Of a stretch of 22,884 nucleotides of DNA, positions 14,107-21,422 are shown piece after piece (positions within the stretch are counted from its first letter, which is position 1; each line of letters starts with the position of its first letter). The position numbers were made by a program, and so were the translations under genes. This DNA comes from JAPYTY01 sp036338435. GTDB lineage: Bacteria > Acidobacteriota > UBA6911 > RPQK01 > JADFOI01. A model generated the notes under the pieces. That model was not told the DNA's origin, made no database searches, and saw only the letters and a program-made list of their open reading frames with translations. The DNA lies in contig JAYZCG010000033.1 in the NCBI GenBank assembly GCA_036338435.1, forward strand, positions 1 through 22,884, in the 5' to 3' direction.

Positions 14107-16014
14107 ATGACTAGGCAATACATTGTTATTCTGTCATGGGCTTTGGTCTTACTCGCGGCCAGTGTGAGCGTGGTACTGGCCCAACAAGAGGGCGAGATGA
14201 TTTTCCACAATGGGCAGCTGATTACCGTGGATGATCACGGGTTCAATTCCGAACTCGGCACGACCGCTCAGGCTATGTATGTCAAGGACGGCAAGATTGT
14301 AAAGATTGGGGAAAACGACGATATATTGTCGCTGGCAGGTCCGAACGTACAGGTCAATGATCTCAAAGGACGCACAGTTCTGCCTGGGTTCATTCTAACT
14401 CACGAACATCCATGGGATTGGAATGCCGTCGAGCCTCCTGTGGTTTCTAGAATCCTTACCGATGATGTCGTGGTAACCCGGTTTATGGAGGGGAGCCCTC
14501 AGGAAAACAAAGAGGCTTTCCCGGGAGTATTGGCAGAGGCTGTCGAAAAAGCACAGCCTGGACAGTGGATCTACATAGTGTTTACGTTAGGCCGGAATTA
14601 CGAGTACGGCACACGAGGTAATGGCCCTTACGGACGAGGAGGAATGAGCCCAGAGGCATTCAACATACTAGATGGAACGCACATTACAAAAGAGCAGTTG
14701 GATATGGCAGCTCCGGACAATCCAGTTCTCCTAAGAGATGTTTTTATATGGATGATGGTTAATCAGAAAGCCTACGAGGCATCACGCGAGGTATTTCCTC
14801 AGGACGATGTGAATCGGATCAATCCAGAGACCGGTATGGGTGGGGCGGGAGCCATGCGTTGGTTTTTCGGGGACGTAGTTATGGAAGATCACTATTCCGA
14901 ATTGATCGAAACGATGCGTTTGGGTTTGGAGTGGTGGGCCGGTTATGGGATGACTTCTTTTTCTTCCAATGCTTACAATCCCACCAACATTAGGGTGTAT
15001 ACCGATTTGGATCGCCAGGGGCGCTTACCCATCCGTGAGGCCTGGAGCTGGAATTGGCGGACCAAGCATTTTTACTCTGACCCCTATTTCCTAGACGTGT
15101 TGCGAGCCTTCACGGGACAGGGTAGTGACTATTTATGGTTCATTGGCGGAAGAATTATTGAGGGTGGTTCTTGTACGGTGGCCAGAGTTCTGGAAACGTC
15201 TCGTCTTGCCCAGATTGAAGGATTAGGAATAGAAGAGGCGAGTCGAAACTGTGCCTATGGACCTGGGTCCGACTATGCCGAGCTACTATACAATTACATA
15301 AAAAAGGGCAACCGATACGTGAACCATCACACGGTTGGTGATCGGGATATTGATAACATTATGGACGTTATTTATCGGGCGAGTAAGGATGCTGGTATGA
15401 CGGATGAGGACATTCGAGGTAAGCGGCATGCTTTCGACCATAGTCAGATGTTTCCCCGGGCTGATCAAGTTGAGTTCTTTCAACAACTTGGAATTTATGC
15501 GAGCGGTAATGTTTTTGAGATCTTCCAGGGTTCTCCCGCAATTTTTGATATCTATGGAGAAACAGCAGCCACTTGGGTTGTTCCAAAAAATAGGCTGTCC
15601 GAGGCAAATCTTTACAATACTTTGGAAATGGATCGGGCACTTGGAAGTACTAACTTCACCATATTTTCTGGCCTGGATATGATGATCAATCGGAAATCCT
15701 GGGACGATAAGGTCTATGCCCCAGATCAACGAGTCGATCGAGAGACTGCACTGAAAATTTCCACCATTTGGGGTGCTTACTACATGTTTAAGGAAGATTT
15801 GTTGGGTTCTCTGGAGTCTGGTAAGTGGGCTGATTTTATAGTCGTCGATCGTGATTATCTGACCATTCCAGAAGATGAGATTGGTGATGTGAAGGTTTTG
15901 ATGACGGTCGTGGGAGGCAAACCTATCCATCTCGTTCCTTCGCTGGCCAATGAATTTGGAATGGAGGCCACGGGAGCTCAGGTGACCCACGGCGGAGATG
16001 CCGTCAACTGGTAA
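14107..16014 (+). CDS. Exported amidohydrolase, YtcJ-like (amidohydrolase 3 family)
   Basis: A 635-residue metal-dependent hydrolase with a signal peptide (QYIVILSWALVLLAASVSVV, cut near LAQQ), so it acts in the periplasm or outside. The N-terminal composite sheet (MIFHNGQLITVDD, GRTVLPGFILTHEH) carries the first metal ligands His99 and His101. Later ligands are likely in NHHTVGD (406-412), DHSQ (His445, where relatives often have EHAQ) and SGLD (Asp524). The C-terminal part SLESGKWADFIVVDRDYLTI returns to the sheet domain, and VVGGKPIH is the usual ending. AGGAG at 14093-14097 precedes the ATG by nine bases. YtcJ-like enzymes hydrolyse amides or related bonds; the substrate is unknown. An overlapping 245-codon frame on the other strand is a shadow. 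Confidence 0.88.
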   Translation: MTRQYIVILSWALVLLAASVSVVLAQQEGEMIFHNGQLITVDDHGFNSELGTTAQAMYVKDGKIVKIGENDDILSLAGPNVQVNDLKGRTVLPGFILTHEHPWDWNAVEPPVVSRILTDDVVVTRFMEGSPQENKEAFPGVLAEAVEKAQPGQWIYIVFTLGRNYEYGTRGNGPYGRGGMSPEAFNILDGTHITKEQLDMAAPDNPVLLRDVFIWMMVNQKAYEASREVFPQDDVNRINPETGMGGAGAMRWFFGDVVMEDHYSELIETMRLGLEWWAGYGMTSFSSNAYNPTNIRVYTDLDRQGRLPIREAWSWNWRTKHFYSDPYFLDVLRAFTGQGSDYLWFIGGRIIEGGSCTVARVLETSRLAQIEGLGIEEASRNCAYGPGSDYAELLYNYIKKGNRYVNHHTVGDRDIDNIMDVIYRASKDAGMTDEDIRGKRHAFDHSQMFPRADQVEFFQQLGIYASGNVFEIFQGSPAIFDIYGETAATWVVPKNRLSEANLYNTLEMDRALGSTNFTIFSGLDMMINRKSWDDKVYAPDQRVDRETALKISTIWGAYYMFKEDLLGSLESGKWADFIVVDRDYLTIPEDEIGDVKVLMTVVGGKPIHLVPSLANEFGMEATGAQVTHGGDAVNW

Positions 16015-16099
16015 TAAAATCACTCCTCATTGTAGTGATGATAATCGTACTTCCAGTGTGTAACTGTTCGGGGCTAATGTGTGAGGCACAATAGCCTTG

Positions 16100-16690
16100 T
16101 CAGTGCATGTAGAAGAAACACGCGAAGAGTAGTGCTCCCACGGAGATTTCTCCATCATGGGCAACGACATCCTTGACCTGTCTTGCTGGGTCTCCTGTGT
16201 CCATCACCTGGGCTGATACCTCAAGGGAAATCTTGGTACCCATGTGGGCTTCGGTTGAGATCTGGAATATGACAAATCCTAGCTGACCATCAGGAAGTGA
16301 TATGCGGGACTCCCCTGGGGCTGTTTCAATGACCAATCGGATAACCGATTGGTCTTTCTCTTCATCACGGCTCTCGATTCCCACAGTCAGCTGTCCTCCT
16401 ACGGCAGTGGTAGGGAAACTCTCGCGAGCGTTGAGAAAGGAGAGAGGGTCGTGGGGGAAGATGATATCCAGGGCGATCGAGCCTACTTCCATACCAGGGG
16501 CTATCTCCAGGTAAATCGGGAGAGATACTGTATCTCCTGGCAGCCCGATAACGGGACTGACCGTAACATGGGTTGACTCCTGGGCAGAGCCCTCAGTATT
16601 GAATGGAACAATGGCAAGAAGCAGGGTGGCCAAGGGTAGATGGTTTTTCACTTCGGGCTCTATGTTAATCGGTTTGCGATATATATTCAT
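16100..16690 (-). CDS. Exported protein with a cohesin-like domain
   Basis: A 196-residue protein. A hydrophobic stretch (HLPLATLLLAIVPF, cut near GSAQ) after a rather long polar start suggests secretion. The rest resembles a cohesin-type beta-sandwich: VTVSPVIGLPGDTVSLPIYL begins it, then IALDIIFPHDPLSFLNA (the strand with a DP-L pattern), LVIETAPGESRISLPDGQLG, VIFQIS and a closing VVAHDGEISVG. It ends in a short hydrophobic tail (ALLFACFFYMH). Cohesin-like domains mediate extracellular protein binding, but in bacteria without cellulosomes their partners are mostly unknown. No dockerin is seen in the window. The coding sequence contains a perfect 10-bp inverted repeat (16331-16354). It is convergent with the amidohydrolase and divergent from the nitrilase-like gene. 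The family call is from pattern recognition and is moderate. Confidence 0.65.
   Translation of the reverse strand: MNIYRKPINIEPEVKNHLPLATLLLAIVPFNTEGSAQESTHVTVSPVIGLPGDTVSLPIYLEIAPGMEVGSIALDIIFPHDPLSFLNARESFPTTAVGGQLTVGIESRDEEKDQSVIRLVIETAPGESRISLPDGQLGFVIFQISTEAHMGTKISLEVSAQVMDTGDPARQVKDVVAHDGEISVGALLFACFFYMH
16331..16354. repeat. Perfect 10-bp inverted repeat inside the cohesin-like gene
   Basis: GACCAATCGG (16331-16340) and CCGATTGGTC (16345-16354) are exact reverse complements separated by ATAA. In plus-strand RNA this is a stable hairpin followed by the pyrimidine run TTTCTCTTC, somewhat like a weak terminator facing readthrough from the amidohydrolase. In the protein it encodes a stretch around DQSVIRLVI. 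It could equally be a protein binding site or chance. Confidence 0.7.
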
Positions 16691-16767
16691 GTTTAAACGT
16701 ACTATATTCCCATCCTAAATGTAGTATTGGTCTATTGTTTTACTGTTTTATTTAATGGAGGTGCATC

Positions 16768-17907
16768 ATGATCGAACCGTATACTGCCGTGGCTTTGCAG
16801 ACCCCACACCACAACTGTCAAACCCAGGAGGATTGGGATAAGAACCTGGATGTTATCTGTGAGGCGATGGATGCAGCCATCTGGCTGGCTGCCTTGCAAT
16901 ACCCTGTCAAGCTGGTGGCTCTGGGAGAGGCCGCCATTCAGACCTTCGCCGATTCCAAACTGGGGTTCGATCATGCCACCGCCGCCAATGAGTGGTTCAA
17001 CGAATTCCCTGGTCCCGAACTGGATCGATTACGCAAGAAAGCCCAGGAGCACCAAACCTTCATTGTCGGGCAGTGTCGGGCTCGAGATTCGAAGCTGCAC
17101 CCGGACCGCTACTTCAATCTTGCATTTATCCTTGATCCGAAAGGTGAAGTCATCCATCGCTATCACAAGAATCAGGTCTATCGAAATGAGCACTCGACTA
17201 CGCCGCACGATATCTGGGACAGTTTTACGGCGCGGTATGGATGTGACTGTAATGCCTTTTTTCCGGTGACTGACACGGAGATTGGTAAAATAGGAACCAT
17301 CATCTGCATGGATCGTTCCTATCCTGAAACGGCACGGGGATTGGCTATGAACGGAGCCGAGGTCATTTACATGCCTAGTTATCCGGAACCCTGGTGTGGC
17401 AATGGGTGGTATGAAATCCAGAATCGGTCACGGGCATTGGACAATACCTGTTATGTGGTTGCACCCAACAGCGGACCCTGGTTTCTCAACGCCGATTCCA
17501 AGCTCCCCATGGACGTTTTTGGCGGGAAGACGCAGATTGTTGATTACCAGGGACAGATAATTGGGGAGCACCAGGCCGGTGATTATAGCTTTGTGAGTGC
17601 CATTGTTGATGTGGAGGCCTTGCGCTATTACAGGGCCAATGCTTATTTTGGCAATTGGCTTAAGGACCTACGAGTAGAGGTCTATCGTAGCATCTATGAG
17701 GAGCCCATTTATCCTAAAAATCTGTGGATGGATCAACCTCCTCAGTCACGGCCCGTGAGAGACAAATATCTCCATGACAGTATTCGCCGCCTGCAAGAAC
17801 GGGGTGTGTACACGGCACCCTCCAATAGGCAGGGGCGTTCCGATCTGGGAGCCGATGTTCCCGGTGGGTCCCAAAAGTCTAGGGCTACCGAGAAACCAAA
17901 AAATTGA
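16768..17907 (+). CDS. Nitrilase-superfamily carbon-nitrogen hydrolase
   Basis: A 379-residue C-N hydrolase. The Glu-Lys-Cys catalytic triad is visible: Glu54 in ALGEAAIQ, Lys134 in HRYHKNQVY and Cys180 in TIICMDRSYPE. A supporting Glu141 lies in RNEHS. The segment after Cys180 (RGLAMNGAEVIYMPS) and NRSRALDNTCYVVAPNSG are typical of the superfamily. These enzymes hydrolyse amides, carbamoyl groups or nitriles in the cytoplasm; there is no signal peptide. It lacks the hallmark sequence around Lys of aliphatic amidases, so I do not assign a subtype. It is longer than most members (usually 270-340), with a polar C-terminal tail from about residue 320. GGAGG at 16757-16761 sits six bases before the ATG. 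It is divergent from the cohesin-like gene across 77 bp. Confidence 0.9.
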   Translation: MIEPYTAVALQTPHHNCQTQEDWDKNLDVICEAMDAAIWLAALQYPVKLVALGEAAIQTFADSKLGFDHATAANEWFNEFPGPELDRLRKKAQEHQTFIVGQCRARDSKLHPDRYFNLAFILDPKGEVIHRYHKNQVYRNEHSTTPHDIWDSFTARYGCDCNAFFPVTDTEIGKIGTIICMDRSYPETARGLAMNGAEVIYMPSYPEPWCGNGWYEIQNRSRALDNTCYVVAPNSGPWFLNADSKLPMDVFGGKTQIVDYQGQIIGEHQAGDYSFVSAIVDVEALRYYRANAYFGNWLKDLRVEVYRSIYEEPIYPKNLWMDQPPQSRPVRDKYLHDSIRRLQERGVYTAPSNRQGRSDLGADVPGGSQKSRATEKPKN

Positions 17908-18025
17908 ACACCAAGACATTGACAGACAACTTTCCATGGCGTCAACGCGTGGTCTAGCTGTTTTTCAGAGTATGGGATGTGGTATGACTAGTGCTAGTGT
18001 ATAGAGACGGAAAGAAGGTAAAAAG

Positions 18026-18889
18026 ATGATTGGTAACCATAGGACAACAATTATAGCTTCACACTTTGTAGTGGTAATCGTGGTAATGATGACTGTGGGT
18101 CTGTCCAAGGGTCCTGAAATGGAACCCGAAGAATTAGTAACACGGCACTTAAATGCTATCGGTGACACCGAGACTCGTGAGGGAATCCAAAGTCGAATTG
18201 TCCGAGGAGTCGGAAGGTTCGAAGTTGTTGTGGGTGGTGCCGGTCAGCTCGAAGGTGCTGCAAGCATTTTATCGCAGGGCAACAAATTACGTTTGTCTAT
18301 CGATTTCAATCATCTTAACTACAGTGCTGAAAGAATCACTTTTGATGGCGAAGAGTGTTACGTCGGCAACATCGAACCTGGAGTACGTTCCCAACTGGGT
18401 AATTTCTTCTATCAATATGATGATCTGATCAAGGAAGGGCTTTTGGGTGGAGTACTTTCTACGGCTTGGCCTCTAGCAAATATAGAAGACCGAGGACCGA
18501 AGCTAGACTACAGGGGGCTTAAAAAAATTAATGATCTGGAACTCCTGGAACTGAGATATCGCATGAAAAAAGGAGGAAGGGATTTCACGATCAATCTATA
18601 TTTCGATCCTCAGACCTTTTATCACATCGCTAGTATTTATAAACTCAGAATCAGCGCTCGCATGGGTCGTAGTCCAGAGGCCTCTGCACGTCAGAGGGAG
18701 ACTCGCTTGACACTCGAAGAGTGGTTTGATGATTTTCAGACGCGACAGGGGCTAGAATTGCCCTCTCGCTGGACCATTCGGTTTACAATTGAGGGTAACC
18801 GTGGGACCAGTGTAGCCAAGTGGGACATGGCTTTTGATCGGGCACTTCACAACATGTCCATCAATCCTCAGCTCTTTGTGCTCGAATAA
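18026..18889 (+). CDS. Exported protein of unknown function, LolA-like fold suspected
   Basis: A 287-residue protein. A strongly hydrophobic N-terminal stretch (ASHFVVVIVVMMTVGLS) suggests a signal peptide or anchor. The mature part starts with a helix typical of lipoprotein-sorting-like proteins (EELVTRHLNAIGDTETREGI), followed by beta-rich sequence such as GRFEVVVGGAGQLEGAASIL, LIKEGLLGGVLSTAWPLAN, LELLELRYRMKKGG and NLYFDPQTFYHIASIYKL. From memory, similar proteins occur widely in Acidobacteria, annotated as hypothetical or outer-membrane-lipoprotein-sorting-like. I cannot search to confirm this. A function in handling hydrophobic molecules in the periplasm would fit but is inference. AAGG about seven bases before the ATG may be its ribosome binding site. 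It follows the nitrilase gene by 118 bp and converges on the MFS gene with only 26 bp between. Confidence 0.72.
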   Translation: MIGNHRTTIIASHFVVVIVVMMTVGLSKGPEMEPEELVTRHLNAIGDTETREGIQSRIVRGVGRFEVVVGGAGQLEGAASILSQGNKLRLSIDFNHLNYSAERITFDGEECYVGNIEPGVRSQLGNFFYQYDDLIKEGLLGGVLSTAWPLANIEDRGPKLDYRGLKKINDLELLELRYRMKKGGRDFTINLYFDPQTFYHIASIYKLRISARMGRSPEASARQRETRLTLEEWFDDFQTRQGLELPSRWTIRFTIEGNRGTSVAKWDMAFDRALHNMSINPQLFVLE

Positions 18890-18915
18890 TTCAGGAGTTG
18901 TGAGGCCTGCTGGTA

Positions 18916-20181
18916 TTAGTTTGGAGAACTGTTGCCTTTTGTGTATTGACCCGCTGGTAGCGTTTCCACAGGGCCGACTACAAAGATAAAGCAAATGGCC
19001 CCCAACATTGCCATTATTCCAGCCACGATCAATGGCACCACGAAAGATCCTGAAGCCTGAAGCAAATAACCTGTTGCGATGGTTACCAGAAGACCGCTGA
19101 AATTTCCGGCAAAGTTCTGTATTGAGGTTAGAGAAGCTACCGCCCCTTTTGGGGCTAGATCAATGGGCATTGAGTTGGCAGAGGCTGTAACTATTCTGAG
19201 AGAGCCCATGCAGCCAACAAATAGGATCACAGCTATCTGGTCGTTCGGAGTAAAGGCTGCGGTTACGACTAGAATGGTAGCCAGCGTTAATCCAGTTCCG
19301 ATAATACCCTTACGAGACACGTTGCGACTGACTCCACGCTTGATAAGAGCATCTCCCAGCCATCCTCCAGTCACCACCGCCACCATACCCATGACAAAAA
19401 GAGCGCTGGTCGTGAATCCAGTTCGGAGTAAACTCATGTCCCGTTCCAAGGCTAAGTAACTTGGAAACCAGCTAACGAAAAAGAAATAGGCATATAGATA
19501 TCCCATTTGCCCTAAGGCAATTCCCCAAGTTGCACGGTATCGAAACAGTGATAACCAGGGTGTTTTAGATGTTGTATCCGCACTATCCTCGGAAGTAGTA
19601 GACTGGTCAGTGGGTGTAGTGGACCCGTTTCGGGGATAGAGAGAGAACCAGAGTAAAGTAAAGACAAGACTGCCCAGCCCAATGGCATAGTAGGCCGCAG
19701 TCCAGTCAAAACTAGCAAGCAGGATGGCAATTAGGGGGGGAGCAATTGCGTGACCTACTTGGCCCCCAAAAAAACATAGTCCTACTGCAGTGGCACGTTG
19801 ATCGGGTCCGAACCATTTTGAGACAGCTGCTGCTTGGCCTGGAATGCGCATGCTGTGTCCCAGTCCAAAAAAGAAGCGCATGACGAAAAGCCATATAACG
19901 ATACTGCCAATGCTCAAGGGGAGCGCCAGGGTGGCTATCCCCCAAAGCGCTGATCCAAGGCCCATCACTATCCAGACCCCCAACTGATCTACAATTGGAG
20001 CAGTGAGCAGCAAACCTGGAGTGTAGCCCCATCGCCACGCTGAGAGTATCCACCCCATTTCTTGTTCAGAAATACCGTAGTTTTGGATCAGCACGGGAGC
20101 GACCATTCCCATTGAACCCCGGATGATGTCAGTGACTAAGGCCACGCCTCCTAGGAATCCAATTACTCTCCACTTGGTCAT
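18916..20181 (-). CDS. MFS transporter, ACS (anion:cation symporter)-like
   Basis: A 421-residue major facilitator with twelve predicted helices in two halves joined by a polar loop (STTPTDQSTTSEDSADTTSK). The segment FGLGHSMRIPGQAAAVSKWF followed by GPDQRATAVGLCFFGGQVGH, with the RATA motif after helix 4, matches the ACS/organic anion branch (hexuronate, phthalate and similar substrates). The start is well supported: AGGAG at 20193-20189 lies seven bases before the ATG at 20181. An inverted repeat directly upstream (20195-20211) may be an operator or hairpin in the leader. Its 3' end is only 26 bp from the converging LolA-like gene, with no terminator seen between. The substrate is unknown. 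Confidence 0.9.
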   Translation of the reverse strand: MTKWRVIGFLGGVALVTDIIRGSMGMVAPVLIQNYGISEQEMGWILSAWRWGYTPGLLLTAPIVDQLGVWIVMGLGSALWGIATLALPLSIGSIVIWLFVMRFFFGLGHSMRIPGQAAAVSKWFGPDQRATAVGLCFFGGQVGHAIAPPLIAILLASFDWTAAYYAIGLGSLVFTLLWFSLYPRNGSTTPTDQSTTSEDSADTTSKTPWLSLFRYRATWGIALGQMGYLYAYFFFVSWFPSYLALERDMSLLRTGFTTSALFVMGMVAVVTGGWLGDALIKRGVSRNVSRKGIIGTGLTLATILVVTAAFTPNDQIAVILFVGCMGSLRIVTASANSMPIDLAPKGAVASLTSIQNFAGNFSGLLVTIATGYLLQASGSFVVPLIVAGIMAMLGAICFIFVVGPVETLPAGQYTKGNSSPN

Positions 20182-20194
20182 TGCGGTTCTCCTA

Positions 20195-20211
20195 TGATAG
20201 ACACACTATCA
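20195..20211. promoter_or_regulatory. Inverted repeat just upstream of the MFS gene's ribosome binding site
   Basis: TGATAG (20195-20200) and CTATCA (20206-20211) are exact reverse complements around ACACA. The site lies one base upstream of the AGGAG of the MFS gene, where a bound repressor or an RNA hairpin could limit expression. Six-base arms are short enough to arise by chance. Confidence 0.3.
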
Positions 20212-20379
20212 GAACTCGTCGTGAGATTGAACCCATAACCCGACTGAATTCTATCTTAATGCCCATTAGACTGTGCTAGCCAACATCTGATTTTTTTTGA
20301 CATCCATACATGTGTAGCGTTGAGATTTTTGTTTTTGGATACCTCATTTTCCCCATACACACCTGTTATTGTGACCGTA

Positions 20380-20781
20380 ATGGAGCATAATGCTACCTGG
20401 ATTTTGAGGTGTGTGGATTACATCTCAACGATACTTGCCGCATGCGTGACCGCGGGTATCATCAGTTTACTAATTCCTTCTCATTGGTCAGCACCGGTAG
20501 GTATGTTTTTGGGTATGATTCTAAGCATGGCAGTTTTCTCCATTATTTTCTTGGTCCTATCGTTTTTGGCAGGACCTTTCGGAATATTGATGCCCGGTAT
20601 GGCGTCTGCCATGATCACTGGAATGGTGTGCGGAATGATGACAACCGCAAATACAGTTTCGCTGTCGAAGCTCTTCACTTTTGGTGCCGTGATTGGGTTG
20701 GGCATGGCTACGGGGTTTCATATCTATGATTGGGTTCTTCACGGTGAGGTATCTCAGGACAAAACGCAGAGAAGAGCATAA
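20380..20781 (+). CDS. Small integral membrane protein of unknown function
   Basis: I start it at ATG 20380 (133 residues, MEHNATWILRCVDY). The frame extends upstream to a TTG at 20320 (153 residues), but none of the starts has a clear Shine-Dalgarno. Four hydrophobic helices are visible: ISTILAACVTAGIISLLIP, SAPVGMFLGMILSMAVFSII with FLVLSFLAGPFG, ASAMITGMVCGMMTTANTV and LFTFGAVIGLGMATGFHIYD. The C-terminus is polar (HGEVSQDKTQRRA). It is rich in Gly and Met within the helices. I do not recognise the family. Its stop is 8 bp before the methyltransferase start, so the two are probably one transcription unit and may act on the same membrane compound. Confidence 0.68.
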   Translation: MEHNATWILRCVDYISTILAACVTAGIISLLIPSHWSAPVGMFLGMILSMAVFSIIFLVLSFLAGPFGILMPGMASAMITGMVCGMMTTANTVSLSKLFTFGAVIGLGMATGFHIYDWVLHGEVSQDKTQRRA

Positions 20782-20789
20782 CTGACACG

Positions 20790-21386
20790 ATGGATCACAT
20801 AGAGAAATGGAATAGGGCTGCCCGAACTTTTGATTGGTTAAACATGGGAGTAGAGCGGCGCTATGGAGCCCACAAACGTGCTTTATTTGCTAAGGCGTGG
20901 GGTAGGGTCATGTTGGTTGCGGCTGGTACCGGACTAGACTTTTCTTGGTTGCCTCCAGATCTTGATATCGTGGCAATAGATTTTTCACCAGAGATGGTTA
21001 AGCGGGCCAAGCTACGGGCTGTTCAATATTCTGGACGGTTAGCTGTAGTTGAAGCTGATGTGGAGGATCTTAAATTTCCAGATGAATATTTTGACACTGT
21101 GGTGACCTCTTGTACTTTTTGTTCGGTGCCTGATCCAGTAAAGGGACTTAAGGAAATACGTAGGGTCCTGAAACCGGATGGACGAATGCTTATGTTTGAA
21201 CATGTACGCCCTGGCAACTTTTTGCTAGGGATAATGATGGATATCATGACGTCAGCAATGAGAAAAATAGGACCAGAACTGAACCGTCCCACTGCTGATA
21301 ATATAAGATGTGCTGGTTTCAAAATTACTAGAGAATTCAACGTCTACTTAGATATGGTCAAACTTTTTGAGGTGGCGAAATATTAG
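20790..21386 (+). CDS. Class I SAM-dependent methyltransferase (UbiE/PmtA-like)
   Basis: A 198-residue methyltransferase. Motif I is LVAAGTGLD (about 42-50), the acidic residue that binds SAM ribose is Asp64 in VAIDFSPEMV, motif II-like sequence is VVEADVEDLKFPDEYFDTVV, and the post-motif TSCTFCSVPDPVKGLKEIRRVLKPDGRMLMFEHV is that of the UbiE/Methyltransf_11 group. Relatives with CSVPDP act on lipids, for example phosphatidylethanolamine, or on quinones or small thiols. The coupled small membrane protein upstream is consistent with a membrane substrate, but this is inference. The ATG has only a distant purine-rich stretch upstream, so translation may depend on the preceding gene. Confidence 0.88.
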   Translation: MDHIEKWNRAARTFDWLNMGVERRYGAHKRALFAKAWGRVMLVAAGTGLDFSWLPPDLDIVAIDFSPEMVKRAKLRAVQYSGRLAVVEADVEDLKFPDEYFDTVVTSCTFCSVPDPVKGLKEIRRVLKPDGRMLMFEHVRPGNFLLGIMMDIMTSAMRKIGPELNRPTADNIRCAGFKITREFNVYLDMVKLFEVAKY

Positions 21387-21422
21387 AAAAAATAAGAAAG
21401 TGAATAGATTGGGGGGTTCAGT

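Noticed and set aside
15286..16023. 245-codon open frame on the minus strand
   Set aside because: It lies inside the amidohydrolase gene, has no family character and reads as a shadow of the real frame.
16019..16039. Hairpin ATCACT/AGTGAT after the amidohydrolase as a terminator
   Set aside because: Only 6 bp with a 9-base loop and no T run behind it.
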